Shown: piece after piece, positions 8,633-16,174 of the stretch
Layout of the letters: every line of letters begins with the position of its first letter
How positions within the stretch are numbered: the first letter of the stretch is position 1
NCBI GenBank assembly: GCA_963696075.1
Contig: CAVOJD010000006.1
Location: 62,001-126,000, forward strand
Length of the DNA stretch: 64,000 nucleotides
Direction: 5' to 3'
Source of the DNA: CAJQQK01 sp963696075
Lineage (GTDB): Bacteria; Pseudomonadota; Alphaproteobacteria; Rhizobiales; Hyphomicrobiaceae
Program-made: the position numbers and the translations under genes
The notes under the pieces: generated by a model
What the model saw: the letters and a program-made list of their open reading frames with translations, nothing else
Database searches by the model: none
What the model was told of the DNA's origin: nothing

Positions 8633-9401
8633 TCATGCCTCGACTTGGGCCAGGAACGCGCGCGTACGCGCTTCAGTGGCGTTCTGGAAAATATCTTCGG
8701 GAGCGCCGCTTTCCACGATCCGCCCCTGATCCATGAAAATGACGCGATCGGCTGCCTCACGCGCGAACCGCATCTCATGGCTGACGACGACCATCGTCAT
8801 GCCTTGTTCACGCAGACTACGCATGACCTCAAGGACCGAGCCGACCAGCTCGGGATCGAGCGCTGAGGTGGGTTCGTCGAAGAGGACGATCTTGGGCTCC
8901 AGCGCCAGCGAGCGGGCAATGCCAACCCGTTGCTGTTGTCCGCCAGAGAGTTCGTTGGGATAGGCGCCGGCCTTATCCGCGAGGCCGACCCGTTCAAGCG
9001 CTGCGAGGCCGATCTCGTTGGCCTCGGATTTCTGTTTTCCGAGCACTTTGCGCAGCGCCAGCGTCACGTTTCCAAGCGCCGTCATGTGCGGGTAGAGATT
9101 GAACTGCTGGAAAACCATTCCGATGCGGCGGCGAATGGCATTGAGGTCCGCCTTCGGATCGGTGACATCCTCGCCATCGACGAGGATGCGGCCGGACGTG
9201 ACGTCCTCGAGTTCGATTACAGCAGCGAAGCAGCGTCGACTTGCCCGACCCCGACGGGCCGATAATGAACACCAGTTCCTGATCGGCGACGTCGAGGTCG
9301 ATGCCTTCCAGCACCCGGGTCGAACCATAGCTTTTGTAGAGGGCGTCGATCCGCAACGGAACGGATCGAGCCTTGGCGCCAATGGGTTCAGCTTGCAGCA
9401 T
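8633..9401 (-). pseudogene. Amino-acid ABC transporter ATPase interrupted by a one-base frameshift
   Basis: Two overlapping frames together make one GlnQ/HisP-type ATPase of about 255 residues. The N-terminal frame from ATG 9401 carries LRIDALYKSYGSTRVLEGID and Walker A GPSGSGKSTLLRCCNR. The remainder continues in another frame with LEDVTSGRILVDGEDV, the Q-loop GMVFQQFNLYPHMT, signature LSGGQQQRVGIARSLA, Walker B IVLFDEPTSALDPE and switch His in VVVSHEM. Removing one T from the TT at 9212-9213 (plus strand) joins the frames exactly as ...CCNRLEDVTSGRI. So either the gene has a recent inactivating insertion or the assembly has an indel. The flanking transporter genes are intact, which favours a very recent event or a sequencing error. 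Confidence 0.85.
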
Positions 9402-9449
9402 TGGCCTATCGAGCCTTTGTTCGAAATCCTCGGGAGCGTTCAGTTCACA

Positions 9450-10280
9450 TTACCCGCACTTCGGTTCGCGCGGGGTCGGATCATAGCCTTCGAGGCCGGG
9501 CACGCCGGTGCCGGGAAAGACGGTGACGGCCGCCGAGCCTTCGGCAGGCTTCGTGCCGAACCACTTCTCATGCAGCGTCGCCATCGTGCCGTCCATCTTG
9601 ATGCACTCGATGGCGTTCTCGAGAGCGATGCGCAGATCAGACGAGTCCTTGCGCAACGGCGCAGCAAAGATTTTTCCCGTCGAATAGAGGAAGGAGAGTT
9701 CAAGCTGCGGGTTCTTCTTGGCAGCCCACGCGACGGCCGTGTTGCCGGCGACATTGGCTGCCGCGCGGCCCGAGAGGACAGCCTGTATGGCGTCGCTTTG
9801 TGTGCCGAAGCTCTCCACCGTCCATCCGATCTTGGGCGCCAGGTCCCGCGCCCACCTGTCATAGGCGGAGCCCTTGTTGACCGAGACGACCTTGCCTTTG
9901 AGGTCTTCGAGCTTCTCGATCTTCTGCCCGCCCTTCTTGATCACGAATTGGAAGTCGGTGTTGAGATAGCCCTCGGTGAACAGAAGGTTCTTCGCGCGTT
10001 CCTCGGTCACCGTCGTGGGGGCTGCGACGAAATCGAGCTGACCGGCCTGGAGCGAGGGCAGAATGCCGGACCATTGCGTGGCCAGAATATCGATTTCACG
10101 GCCCATGCGTTTGGCGACTTCGGTGAAGAGGTCGATCTGAAACCCCTGTGTCCCGCCGGAAAGGTTCGGGAAGGCATGAGGGGCGAAGGTGCCGTCGACT
10201 GCGGTCTTGAGTTTTTCCGCGGTGCCGGGCTGCGTCGAGAGGGCAAGCAAGAGGGCTGCACCAATGAGCTTGAGTTTCAT
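9450..10280 (-). CDS. Amino-acid ABC transporter periplasmic binding protein (SBP family 3)
   Basis: A periplasmic receptor of 276 residues, first gene of the leftward ABC operon. The signal peptide MKLKLIGAALLLALSTQPGTA is clear. The mature protein shows the SBP_bac_3 pattern: TAVDGTFAPHAFPN, GFQIDLFTEVAKRMGREI, LQAGQLDFVAAPTTVTEERA and the C-terminal TLHEKWFG. In the related position many amino-acid receptors have an Arg that binds the carboxylate; here I read TTVTEERAKNLLFT. AGGAGAT lies about 6 bases before the ATG at 10280, supporting the start. It is transcribed divergently from the selenoprotein operon across a 347-base gap. Confidence 0.92.
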   Translation of the reverse strand: MKLKLIGAALLLALSTQPGTAEKLKTAVDGTFAPHAFPNLSGGTQGFQIDLFTEVAKRMGREIDILATQWSGILPSLQAGQLDFVAAPTTVTEERAKNLLFTEGYLNTDFQFVIKKGGQKIEKLEDLKGKVVSVNKGSAYDRWARDLAPKIGWTVESFGTQSDAIQAVLSGRAAANVAGNTAVAWAAKKNPQLELSFLYSTGKIFAAPLRKDSSDLRIALENAIECIKMDGTMATLHEKWFGTKPAEGSAAVTVFPGTGVPGLEGYDPTPREPKCG

Positions 10281-10627
10281 TTCGTATCTCCTGCGTTACT
10301 GCTGCGCTGCAGCAAAGATAGATCCTGGAAAGTTTTCGGGAACTGCTAATCGGCAGGCATTCTGATCAAAAGATCAGCACGGAAGGGCGTAGCTGGATCG
10401 CCCTGAAGGAACCGGCGCTGGAACCCGATCCACGCGCTGGGAGCTTTGGGATCAATTCAAAAAAACGGACACGGCCCGCGATGACGAAATATTTCCCATG
10501 ATGCGTTTCTCCCGCGGTGGAATTTTACCGGAGATGGCAATCTATCGCCTATCCCTCTTGTATAGGAACTTGTATGATTGGAAGCATCGTTTTTTAGACT
10601 GACAAAGCGGCTGCATCCAGCGAAGGC
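10281..10627. promoter_or_regulatory. Divergent intergenic region with a perfect inverted repeat (10362-10377)
   Basis: A 347-base gap with no gene; it must hold promoters for the leftward ABC operon and the rightward thioredoxin/UGSC operon. CTGATC-AAAA-GATCAG at 10362-10377 is a perfect 6-bp inverted repeat with a 4-base AT spacer, the form of a dimeric repressor site. Near 10558-10576 TTGTAT is repeated twice, 6 bases apart, followed by TATGAT at 10573-10578, a possible -10. No assigned regulator gene is adjacent. Operator and promoter functions are inference. Confidence 0.4.
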
Positions 10628-12067
10628 ATGACCATGAACTTACCGGAAAACGGCCTCGTCGCCGTCGTCAAGCGCGACTGCGAGACCTGCGTTATGACGG
10701 AGCCGGTGCTCGCAGCGCTCGCCGAAACTGGTTCGCTCACGGTCTATACCCAGGATGACCCGGCTTTCCCGGAAAGCGTGGCCCACGAGTACGATGCAAC
10801 GCTCGACGTTTCCCACACCCTCAAGATCGAGGTTGTTCCAACCCTGCTCCGGCGGGAGGGCGGCCGCGAAGTCGCCCGCACCTTCGGCTGGAACAAGGCG
10901 GAGTGGCGAGACCTGACCGGCGTGGCGGCTTTGGGCGAGGACCTGCCGAACCTGCGCCCTGGCTGCGGTGCCAAGAATATCGAACCGGGCATCATCGAAG
11001 ATCTTCTGGTCCGCCACGGTGAAACGGGCCTCCAAAGCCGCCGTATCGAATTCGGCGCCCAGGAAGACGAGATCGAGGCGCTGTTCGATCGTGGTTGGTC
11101 CGATGGTCTCCCGGTGGTGCCGCCAACCGAGGCGCGCGTCCTTCGCATGCTCGACGGCACCACTCGCGACCCGCAGGAGGTGATCGGCAAGGTGCCGAGC
11201 GACCTCGCTGACTGCACGATCGAAAAGATAGCCATCAACGCCGTCATGGCGGGCTGCAAGCCGGAATATCTACCCGTGGTCATTGCCGCGGTTGAGGCGG
11301 TCTTGGAAGAGCCGTTCGCCATGCATGGGGTGCTCGCCACCACCATGTTCGTCGGGCCGGTGGTGATCGTGAACGGTCCGATCCGCCGCGCGATCGGCAT
11401 GAACGCCAAGGGCAATGCGCTGGGCCAGGGCTTCCGCGCCAACAACACCATCGGACGGGCCTTGCAACTCGTGATCCGAAACGTCGGCGGCGGCCGCCCG
11501 CAGGAAGTGGACCGCGCCACGCTCGGCAATCCGGGTAAGATTTCCTACTGCATCGCCGAGGATGAGGAAGGCTCGTGCTGGGACTCGCTCGCGGCCGAGC
11601 GCGGCATCCCCGAAGGCAAAAGCGCGGTTACCGTGTTCGCGGGCTTCGGCTTGCAGGGGATCGTGGACCAGAAGTCGCGCACCCCCGAAAGCCTCGCCCA
11701 GTCCTTCGCGGAGTGCCTCAAGGCGCTCCAGCACCCCAAGCTCTATCCCGGCGCCGATGCCCTGGTCGTGGTGTGCCCCGAACACGAGCGCACCTTCCGT
11801 GAAGCCGGCTGGAGCAAGGCGCGGCTCTACGAAGAACTTTACGCCCGCGCTCAGCGCCCGGCAGAAGAGGTGATGCCCGGAGCTGGCGGGATCGCGGAAG
11901 GGACAAGCGCGTTTCCAGCTGGTAGCATGGCGCGCAAGTTCCGTGACGGCGGCTTGTTGATTGTTCGTGCCGGCGGCGGTGCCGGCATGTTCAGCGGCAT
12001 CATCGGCGGCTGGTCTGCCAGCGGCGAAAAAGGCTCCTCACCAGTAACAAAGGAGATCTCACTTTGA
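10628..12067 (+). CDS. Thioredoxin-fold N-terminal domain fused to a conserved domain of unknown function (UGSC partner)
   Basis: A 479-residue cytosolic protein with no signal peptide. Residues 1-100 look like a small thioredoxin/glutaredoxin-type domain: a short hydrophobic strand LVAVVKRD, then a CxxC (Cys18-Glu-Thr-Cys21), helix, and a later strand ending in a Pro (EVVPTLL), the cis-Pro position. The remaining ~350 residues (GWSDGLPVVPPTEARVLRML, AINAVMAGCKPEYLPVV, VNGPIRRAIGMNAKGNALGQ, GSCWDSLAAERG) form a conserved domain I recognise only as occurring beside UGSC proteins; its chemistry is unknown. ATG 10628 or 10634 may start it; GAAGG at 10622-10626 suits 10634 better. It ends TTGA-overlapped with the UGSC gene, so both proteins are made together. 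Reduction of the selenoprotein partner is a reasonable hypothesis. Confidence 0.75.
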   Translation: MTMNLPENGLVAVVKRDCETCVMTEPVLAALAETGSLTVYTQDDPAFPESVAHEYDATLDVSHTLKIEVVPTLLRREGGREVARTFGWNKAEWRDLTGVAALGEDLPNLRPGCGAKNIEPGIIEDLLVRHGETGLQSRRIEFGAQEDEIEALFDRGWSDGLPVVPPTEARVLRMLDGTTRDPQEVIGKVPSDLADCTIEKIAINAVMAGCKPEYLPVVIAAVEAVLEEPFAMHGVLATTMFVGPVVIVNGPIRRAIGMNAKGNALGQGFRANNTIGRALQLVIRNVGGGRPQEVDRATLGNPGKISYCIAEDEEGSCWDSLAAERGIPEGKSAVTVFAGFGLQGIVDQKSRTPESLAQSFAECLKALQHPKLYPGADALVVVCPEHERTFREAGWSKARLYEELYARAQRPAEEVMPGAGGIAEGTSAFPAGSMARKFRDGGLLIVRAGGGAGMFSGIIGGWSASGEKGSSPVTKEISL

Positions 12068-12585
12068 CCACCATCCTGGACCCCACCGGCGAAAGGTCCG
12101 TTGCGGCCCGCCCGCGTCTGGCGCGGCCCGAACGGCTCGAGGGCTTGAAGGTCGGCCTTCTCGATATTGCGAAATCGAAGGGCGACGTCTTCCTCGACCG
12201 GATCGAGCAGCGGCTGACCGAGAGCGGGCTCGAAGTCAAACGCTACGCCAAGCCGACGAACACGCGGCCGGCGCCAACCCCTCTCTATCAGCAGATCGCG
12301 ACCGAAGTTGATGTCGTGATCGAAGCGTTGAGCGATTGAGGCTCCTGCACGTCGTGCTGTACGCATGACATGGCGGAACTCGAGAGACGTGGCATTCCAG
12401 TTGTCGGCATCGCCACGACCGAGTTTGTGCAGGCAGCTGAAGCACAGGCAAAAGCGTTGGGCACGGACCCAGCCTACGTGTTTGTGCCACACCCGATCCA
12501 GGACCGCACGAACGAGGAGCTGCACGCCCTCGCAGATGTGCATCTGGATGCAATTCTGAAGGAATTGTCAGCCTCTCAGGCGTGA
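12064..12585 (+). CDS. UGSC-family selenoprotein, in-frame TGA (12337-12339) read as selenocysteine 92
   Basis: A 173-residue protein in one frame interrupted only by TGA at 12337-12339. The frame gives VDVVIEALSD, then TGA, then GSCTSCCTHDMAELERRGIP, and runs on to a TGA stop at 12583-12585. Sec-Gly-Ser-Cys is the motif that names the UGSC selenoprotein family; Cys95, Cys98 and Cys99 follow. Both halves look like one alpha/beta protein: GLKVGLLDIAKSKGDVFLDR before, and strand/helix PVVGIATTEFVQAAEAQAKA plus YVFVPHPIQDRTNEELHALA after. The TTG start at 12064 overlaps the previous stop (TTGA) and has AAGGAG at 12050-12055 about 8 bases upstream. A hairpin directly after the TGA fits the bacterial SECIS rules. 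Conventional calling would give a 91-residue and a 71-residue ORF. The reaction is unknown; a selenol-based redox or C-heteroatom chemistry is possible. selA/B/C/D are not in the window. Confidence 0.88.
12337..12372 (+). promoter_or_regulatory. Bacterial SECIS element (selenocysteine insertion hairpin)
   Basis: The arm 12348-12357 (CACGTCGTGC) pairs with 12363-12372 (GCATGACATG) around the loop TGTAC (12358-12362). That gives ten positions: eight Watson-Crick pairs, one G-U pair and one C-A mismatch. The loop starts 18 bases after the TGA and has a G as its second base. This meets the published outline of bacterial SECIS elements: an apical loop roughly 16-37 bases past the UGA with G among its first two bases. 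It would bind SelB within the coding region. Confidence 0.72.
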
Positions 12586-12630
12586 TGCGTCATCCGTTGC
12601 TGAGGCGGGCCAAGACCCGAAGGATATCAG

Positions 12631-12666
12631 GCCGTCTGGCGCCGGGCCCGCCCGAAGCCAGACGGC
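12631..12666 (+). terminator. Perfect 10-bp hairpin after the selenoprotein gene
   Basis: GCCGTCTGGC at 12631-12640 is the exact complement of GCCAGACGGC at 12657-12666, with a 16-base GC-rich loop. It sits 45 bases after the selenoprotein stop and 66 bases before the end of a convergent gene. No T-run follows on either strand, so it may act as an mRNA 3'-end stabiliser or a weak bidirectional terminator. Confidence 0.5.
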
Positions 12667-12732
12667 TGGCAGATGCAACCGGCAACCGTGCGCGTGACAC
12701 GCCGGCCATGTGCCGTCCGAACTTTGTGCGCC

Positions 12733-13071
12733 CTAGGTGCCGGCCGGCGCATAGAGGCAGACCCCGCGCAACCGGGAATCTCCCCACTCTGCGTAGTGGC
12801 GCATGCACGCATGGAAACGCGAATCCTGTGACGGCAGCATCTTGAAGCCGGCCGGGAAAACCACGGTGCCGTGCTTGGTCGTCGCCTTGATCGACCCATC
12901 GCCGAGAAACGTGATCGCCTCGACCGGCGCGCAATCCTTATCATCACAGCATCGCTTGCTATAGAAGCTGTGCGCGCTGGCCGGCGGCGCGAGCGCCAGG
13001 CTGACGATAAGCGTGACCATCGCGAGCGTTCCTGCCAGATGATCGCGTCGTGTGTTCCCATTCCCGTGCAT
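12733..13071 (-). CDS. Small secreted cysteine-rich protein of unknown function
   Basis: A 112-residue protein with a clear signal peptide: basic MHGNGNTRRDH, hydrophobic TLAMVTLIVSLALAPP and cleavage near ASA. The mature part of about 80 residues has five cysteines, beginning HSFYSKRCCDDKDCAPV and ending with RGVCLYAPAGT. Similar short HSxYSxxCC...DC proteins are common uncharacterised secreted proteins in Rhizobiales. AGGAGGT about 5 bases before the ATG at 13071 fixes the start; the frame extends upstream to 13584 but that part is low-complexity and lacks coding character. The DxxDC pattern suggests disulfides or metal binding. No function is assigned. Confidence 0.82.
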   Translation of the reverse strand: MHGNGNTRRDHLAGTLAMVTLIVSLALAPPASAHSFYSKRCCDDKDCAPVEAITFLGDGSIKATTKHGTVVFPAGFKMLPSQDSRFHACMRHYAEWGDSRLRGVCLYAPAGT

Positions 13072-13414
13072 CCTGACCTCCTGTCGCTGGCGTTGCTGGG
13101 ACGGATCGATCAAAACGCAATCTCGAACCTCTCGCTGTGAGCTGGGTCTCAGCGCAGGACACATCGAGCGGCTATTTGTGGACGCAAGTTGGATGGCGTG
13201 CCGATTGGGTGCTGCTAAGGTTGGACAGGCCCCGGCCGGCAATTTCGCTGTCCACCGACAGGCCCGATGGCAATTGATAATTGAGGCTTGGTTAGGCAGA
13301 TTTAGCGTCCGGGCGAATGCGCCAGCCCCATGCCGCGCACTGTTGGCATCTGCCTGATAGCGTTGGCGAGGCAATCGGCGCACGCTGGGTCGAAGCCCGA
13401 TAGGTAAAGGACAG
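13072..13414. promoter_or_regulatory. Divergent intergenic region with an imperfect CRP-like site (13136-13151)
   Basis: A 343-base gap with no gene, between the secreted Cys-rich protein (leftward) and the caspase-fold protein (rightward). TGTGA-GCTGGG-TCTCA at 13136-13151 matches the TGTGA-N6-TCACA palindrome at 9 of 10 positions. Better copies of that palindrome occur three more times in the neighbouring secretion island, which carries a Crp-family regulator. It lies 65 bases from the leftward start and 260 from the rightward start. Functional assignment is tentative. Confidence 0.35.
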
Positions 13415-15043
13415 ATGGGACAAGGAACTGTTACAGCGGCACTGCCGCAACCTCGAGTTCCCCGCCCGGGGCGGTTACGCGCGCTTGCATCCACCGTCGC
13501 CGGCGCGCTGCTGCTTGCTGTCGTGCAGCTCTGCGGGATGGCGCTGTCCGCCGCGCACCAGCCGGCATTGGCCGAAAGCCGCACGGCCCTGATCGCCGTC
13601 GCTGCCGACTACCAGCACCTGCGCGGCTCGGGCCTTGATGTCTCTGTCTTCCGCCGCCTCGCCGAAACCCTCACCCGTCAAGGCTACAAGGTCCACGAAA
13701 CCTACAATGAACGTGGCTCGTTCCTGCGCGCCAAGCTGGCGCGTTTTGCAACCGACGCGCGCGACGCCGACGTTGCCCTCGTGATCCTCGCGGGCCACTT
13801 CGCCTCGAATGCCCGCGTCACCCTGTTTCTGCCCGTCGAAACAGAGACCGAGACAACCTCCGACATTTTCCTGCGCGGTATCCCCACCCGCTCGTTCCTG
13901 GCCGGGGCCGCATTGGCGAGGCGCGGCGTGGTCGCGCGGCTCGCAACCTTCCCAGCCCTGCCGGACCGGTTTACCGGCCTCGTCTCCTACCCGCGCATCG
14001 AGGCTGAGACACCGCCCGGAATTGCGCTTGCAACCTCAGGCGCGGCAAGCAGCCCGCCCGCTGCCTTGGATGAGAAGGCAGCCCAGGCCGCGCGCGCCTT
14101 GGACCGCGAATTGAAAGGCGGCGATTGGGACATGCGCCAATTCGCCGAAGCTGTCGCCGATGGGGATTCGCGTCTCATCGTTGGCGATCTGCCGCCATCC
14201 GATGAGGACCGCCAGGCCCAGGAAAGCCGCCGCCGCGATCTCGAAAACCGCAAGCGCCGAGAGCGTCAGCGGCTCGAAGCCGAAGCGGCGGCCAGGGAAG
14301 AAGCCCGTATTGCCGCCGCCAAGCGCGATGAAGCCGAAAGTCGCGCCACGCTCCTGAAGAAGCGCGCCGAAGAGGAGGCCCGCGCCCGCGCTGAGGCCGA
14401 AAGCCGGGCCCGCGAAACAGCCGACCGCCTTGAAAAACTCGAAGCGGATTTCCGCGCCCTGCAGCAGCGCGAGCTTGAAGCCTCCCGCCGCGCCGAACAG
14501 GCAAAGGCAGCGGCCGCCGAGCGCAAAGCCGCCGAAGAAAAGGCGCAGCAGGACAAGAACCAGACGGCTGCCGCCACCGCCGCGGCCCTCGCTGCAGCCA
14601 AACGTGAAGCCGCCGCCCGCGAAGCGAAGTTGAACCAGCAGCTCGCCGCACTGCAATCACGTCTCGCTGAGGCCCGCGCCGATGCAAATAGCAACGCGAC
14701 GCCTCCGGCACCACCGGCGCCCGAGACCACGGTTGCAACGACGCCCGCGCCGGCCCCGCCGCCCGCCGCCACATCGCCTCCCGCACCGGAAACCAGCAAG
14801 CCGGCATTGCAACCAAGCACCTACAAGCTTGCGTTCCTGCAACGGATGGACACGCTCTTGCGCCCCGATCAGCGCCAGAAAATTCAGACTAGATTGAAAG
14901 CGATGGGGTATCTCTCCGCCGTCGCCTCGTCTCAGTTTGATGCCGAGACGCGGGCCGCGATCCGGCGTTACCAGGTTGCCACCGGCTACGAGCCGACCGG
15001 TTACCTGACGCCGCCCCAATTCTTGAAACTGATCGCCGAGTAG
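13415..15043 (+). CDS. Exported caspase-fold-like protein with coiled coil and peptidoglycan-binding domain
   Basis: A 542-residue protein. A long basic N-terminus leads to a hydrophobic signal stretch (LASTVAGALLLAVVQLCGMAL) with cleavage probably near ALAES. Residues 55-200 resemble a caspase p20-type fold: TALIAVAADYQHL, RLAETLTRQGYKV, then VALVILAGHFA with His128. The catalytic Cys of C14 peptidases (DACRDNP-like) is absent; there is no Cys after the signal peptide, so this domain is probably not a protease. Residues 240-430 are a charged, Ala/Glu/Arg-rich coiled coil and residues 430-480 are Pro-rich. Residues 485-542 form a peptidoglycan-binding type 1 domain (RLKAMGYLSAVASSQFDAET, then AIRRYQVATGYEPTGYL). 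It likely sits in the periplasm attached to murein. Confidence 0.75.
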   Translation: MGQGTVTAALPQPRVPRPGRLRALASTVAGALLLAVVQLCGMALSAAHQPALAESRTALIAVAADYQHLRGSGLDVSVFRRLAETLTRQGYKVHETYNERGSFLRAKLARFATDARDADVALVILAGHFASNARVTLFLPVETETETTSDIFLRGIPTRSFLAGAALARRGVVARLATFPALPDRFTGLVSYPRIEAETPPGIALATSGAASSPPAALDEKAAQAARALDRELKGGDWDMRQFAEAVADGDSRLIVGDLPPSDEDRQAQESRRRDLENRKRRERQRLEAEAAAREEARIAAAKRDEAESRATLLKKRAEEEARARAEAESRARETADRLEKLEADFRALQQRELEASRRAEQAKAAAAERKAAEEKAQQDKNQTAAATAAALAAAKREAAAREAKLNQQLAALQSRLAEARADANSNATPPAPPAPETTVATTPAPAPPPAATSPPAPETSKPALQPSTYKLAFLQRMDTLLRPDQRQKIQTRLKAMGYLSAVASSQFDAETRAAIRRYQVATGYEPTGYLTPPQFLKLIAE

Positions 15044-15187
15044 TCCTGTGGCACAGCTCACAACACCGCCGGCGCAAGATGTGGTCTATTGGACGGAACC
15101 AACGGGCCGGCATCAGAACCGCCGGCCTGCCTGTCCGGTGGGCGCGTCGCCGCTCCACCACCCACACCAGAACGAGAGGTCGGGCGT

Positions 15188-16057
15188 ATGGGCCTGCGCT
15201 TGAAATTCAACCTGATGGTCGCGGCAATCCTGCTGTTGGGCTTCCTCGCCGCTTCAGTCGTGATGTGGAAGGTTGCCGAACTCAATGCCCACGAAGACAT
15301 GCGCAAGCAGATCGAGGTCCTGCGCGGGCAGGCCCTGGCGGTGCGCGATTACACCTCCAACGAGGTCCGTCCGATCATTGCCGACAAGTCGAACATCCAG
15401 TTCATTTCCCAGTCGGTGCCCTCGTTTGCCGCTCAGGCGACGTTCCGCAACTTCCAGAAGCGCTTTCCCGCGTTCACCTATAAGGAAGCGGCCCTCAACC
15501 CGACCAATCCCCAGGACAAGGCAACCGACTGGGAACGCGACATCATCGAGCTCCTGCGTCGCGAAGGCAGCGAGGAGATCGTGCGCACACGCACCACGCC
15601 GGCGGGCGACCGCTTCGTCGTCGCCTTCCCCCTCAAGATCACCTCCGAGAGCTGCCTCACCTGCCATTCAACGCCCGAAAAGGCCCCGCCATCCATGGTC
15701 GCCCTCTATGGCGACAAGAATGGCTTTGGCTGGCAGATGGGCGAGACGATCGGCGCACAGTTCGTCTCCGTCCCCCTCGACGTCGTCCAGGACCGCGTCT
15801 GGCAGAACCTCCAGGTCTTCGCCGCCACCCTCGCCAGTATTTTCCTCGTCCTTATGGTCCTTCTGAACATACTGCTGGCGCGCCTCGTCATATCGCCCGT
15901 CACCCGTATGGCGCGGTTGGCGGAAGCCGTCAGCATGGGCGACAATAGCGAGGAAGAATACGTGCTCACCGGCAAGGATGAGATTGCCTCGCTAACCCAG
16001 TCGTTCAATCGCATGCGGCGCAGTCTGGACAACGCAATGAAAATGCTCGAAAGCTAG
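15188..16057 (+). CDS. Membrane sensor with haem-binding DUF3365 (Tll0287-like) domain and HAMP
   Basis: A 289-residue protein. Residues 7-27 are the first membrane helix. A periplasmic domain of about 180 residues ends with a c-type haem motif Cys156-x-x-Cys159-His160 (SESCLTCHSTPEKAP). A second helix covers 208-232 and a HAMP linker follows (ISPVTRMARLAEAVSMGD, then DEIASLTQSFNRMRRSLDNA). No kinase, cyclase or methyl-accepting domain follows, so the signal must pass to a partner; the Ser/Thr kinase gene starts 117 bases downstream. DUF3365-HAMP proteins are regarded as redox or gas sensors. The ATG at 15188 puts the helix near the N-terminus; the frame continues upstream to 15089 without signal-like sequence. 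Confidence 0.85.
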   Translation: MGLRLKFNLMVAAILLLGFLAASVVMWKVAELNAHEDMRKQIEVLRGQALAVRDYTSNEVRPIIADKSNIQFISQSVPSFAAQATFRNFQKRFPAFTYKEAALNPTNPQDKATDWERDIIELLRREGSEEIVRTRTTPAGDRFVVAFPLKITSESCLTCHSTPEKAPPSMVALYGDKNGFGWQMGETIGAQFVSVPLDVVQDRVWQNLQVFAATLASIFLVLMVLLNILLARLVISPVTRMARLAEAVSMGDNSEEEYVLTGKDEIASLTQSFNRMRRSLDNAMKMLES

Positions 16058-16174
16058 ACGCGGTGTTGGCCGGTCAGGTCGGAGCCCGTTAAGCAGTTTC
16101 CGGCTCATTGCGTTGATCTGGGCGTTGATCTGGCCCGGCCGGCAGGAGATTTCGACTACGAGTGGATTTGGACA

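Noticed and set aside
8633..9401. Programmed ribosomal frameshift in the ABC ATPase
   Set aside because: There is no slippery heptamer or downstream structure at 9212-9213, and this family is not known to use frameshifting. A one-base indel is simpler.
10558..10578. TTGTAT direct repeats with TATGAT as a full promoter
   Set aside because: The spacing from TTGTAT to TATGAT is too short for a standard -35/-10 pair. Mentioned only as part of the intergenic region.
12346..12357. GCACG-T-CGTGC mini-palindrome as the SECIS stem
   Set aside because: The one-base loop is sterically impossible. Relaxing it leaves a 3-bp stem, weaker than the 12348-12372 hairpin.
12370..12585. A separate 71-residue ORF beginning at ATG 12370
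   Set aside because: It is in the same frame as the upstream ORF, has no ribosome-binding site, and its sequence continues the UGSC family across the TGA. It is treated as part of the selenoprotein.
13072..13584. Long N-terminal extension of the small Cys-rich secreted protein
   Set aside because: The upstream frame is compositionally unlike protein and would hide a clear signal peptide. AGGAGGT marks the start at 13071.
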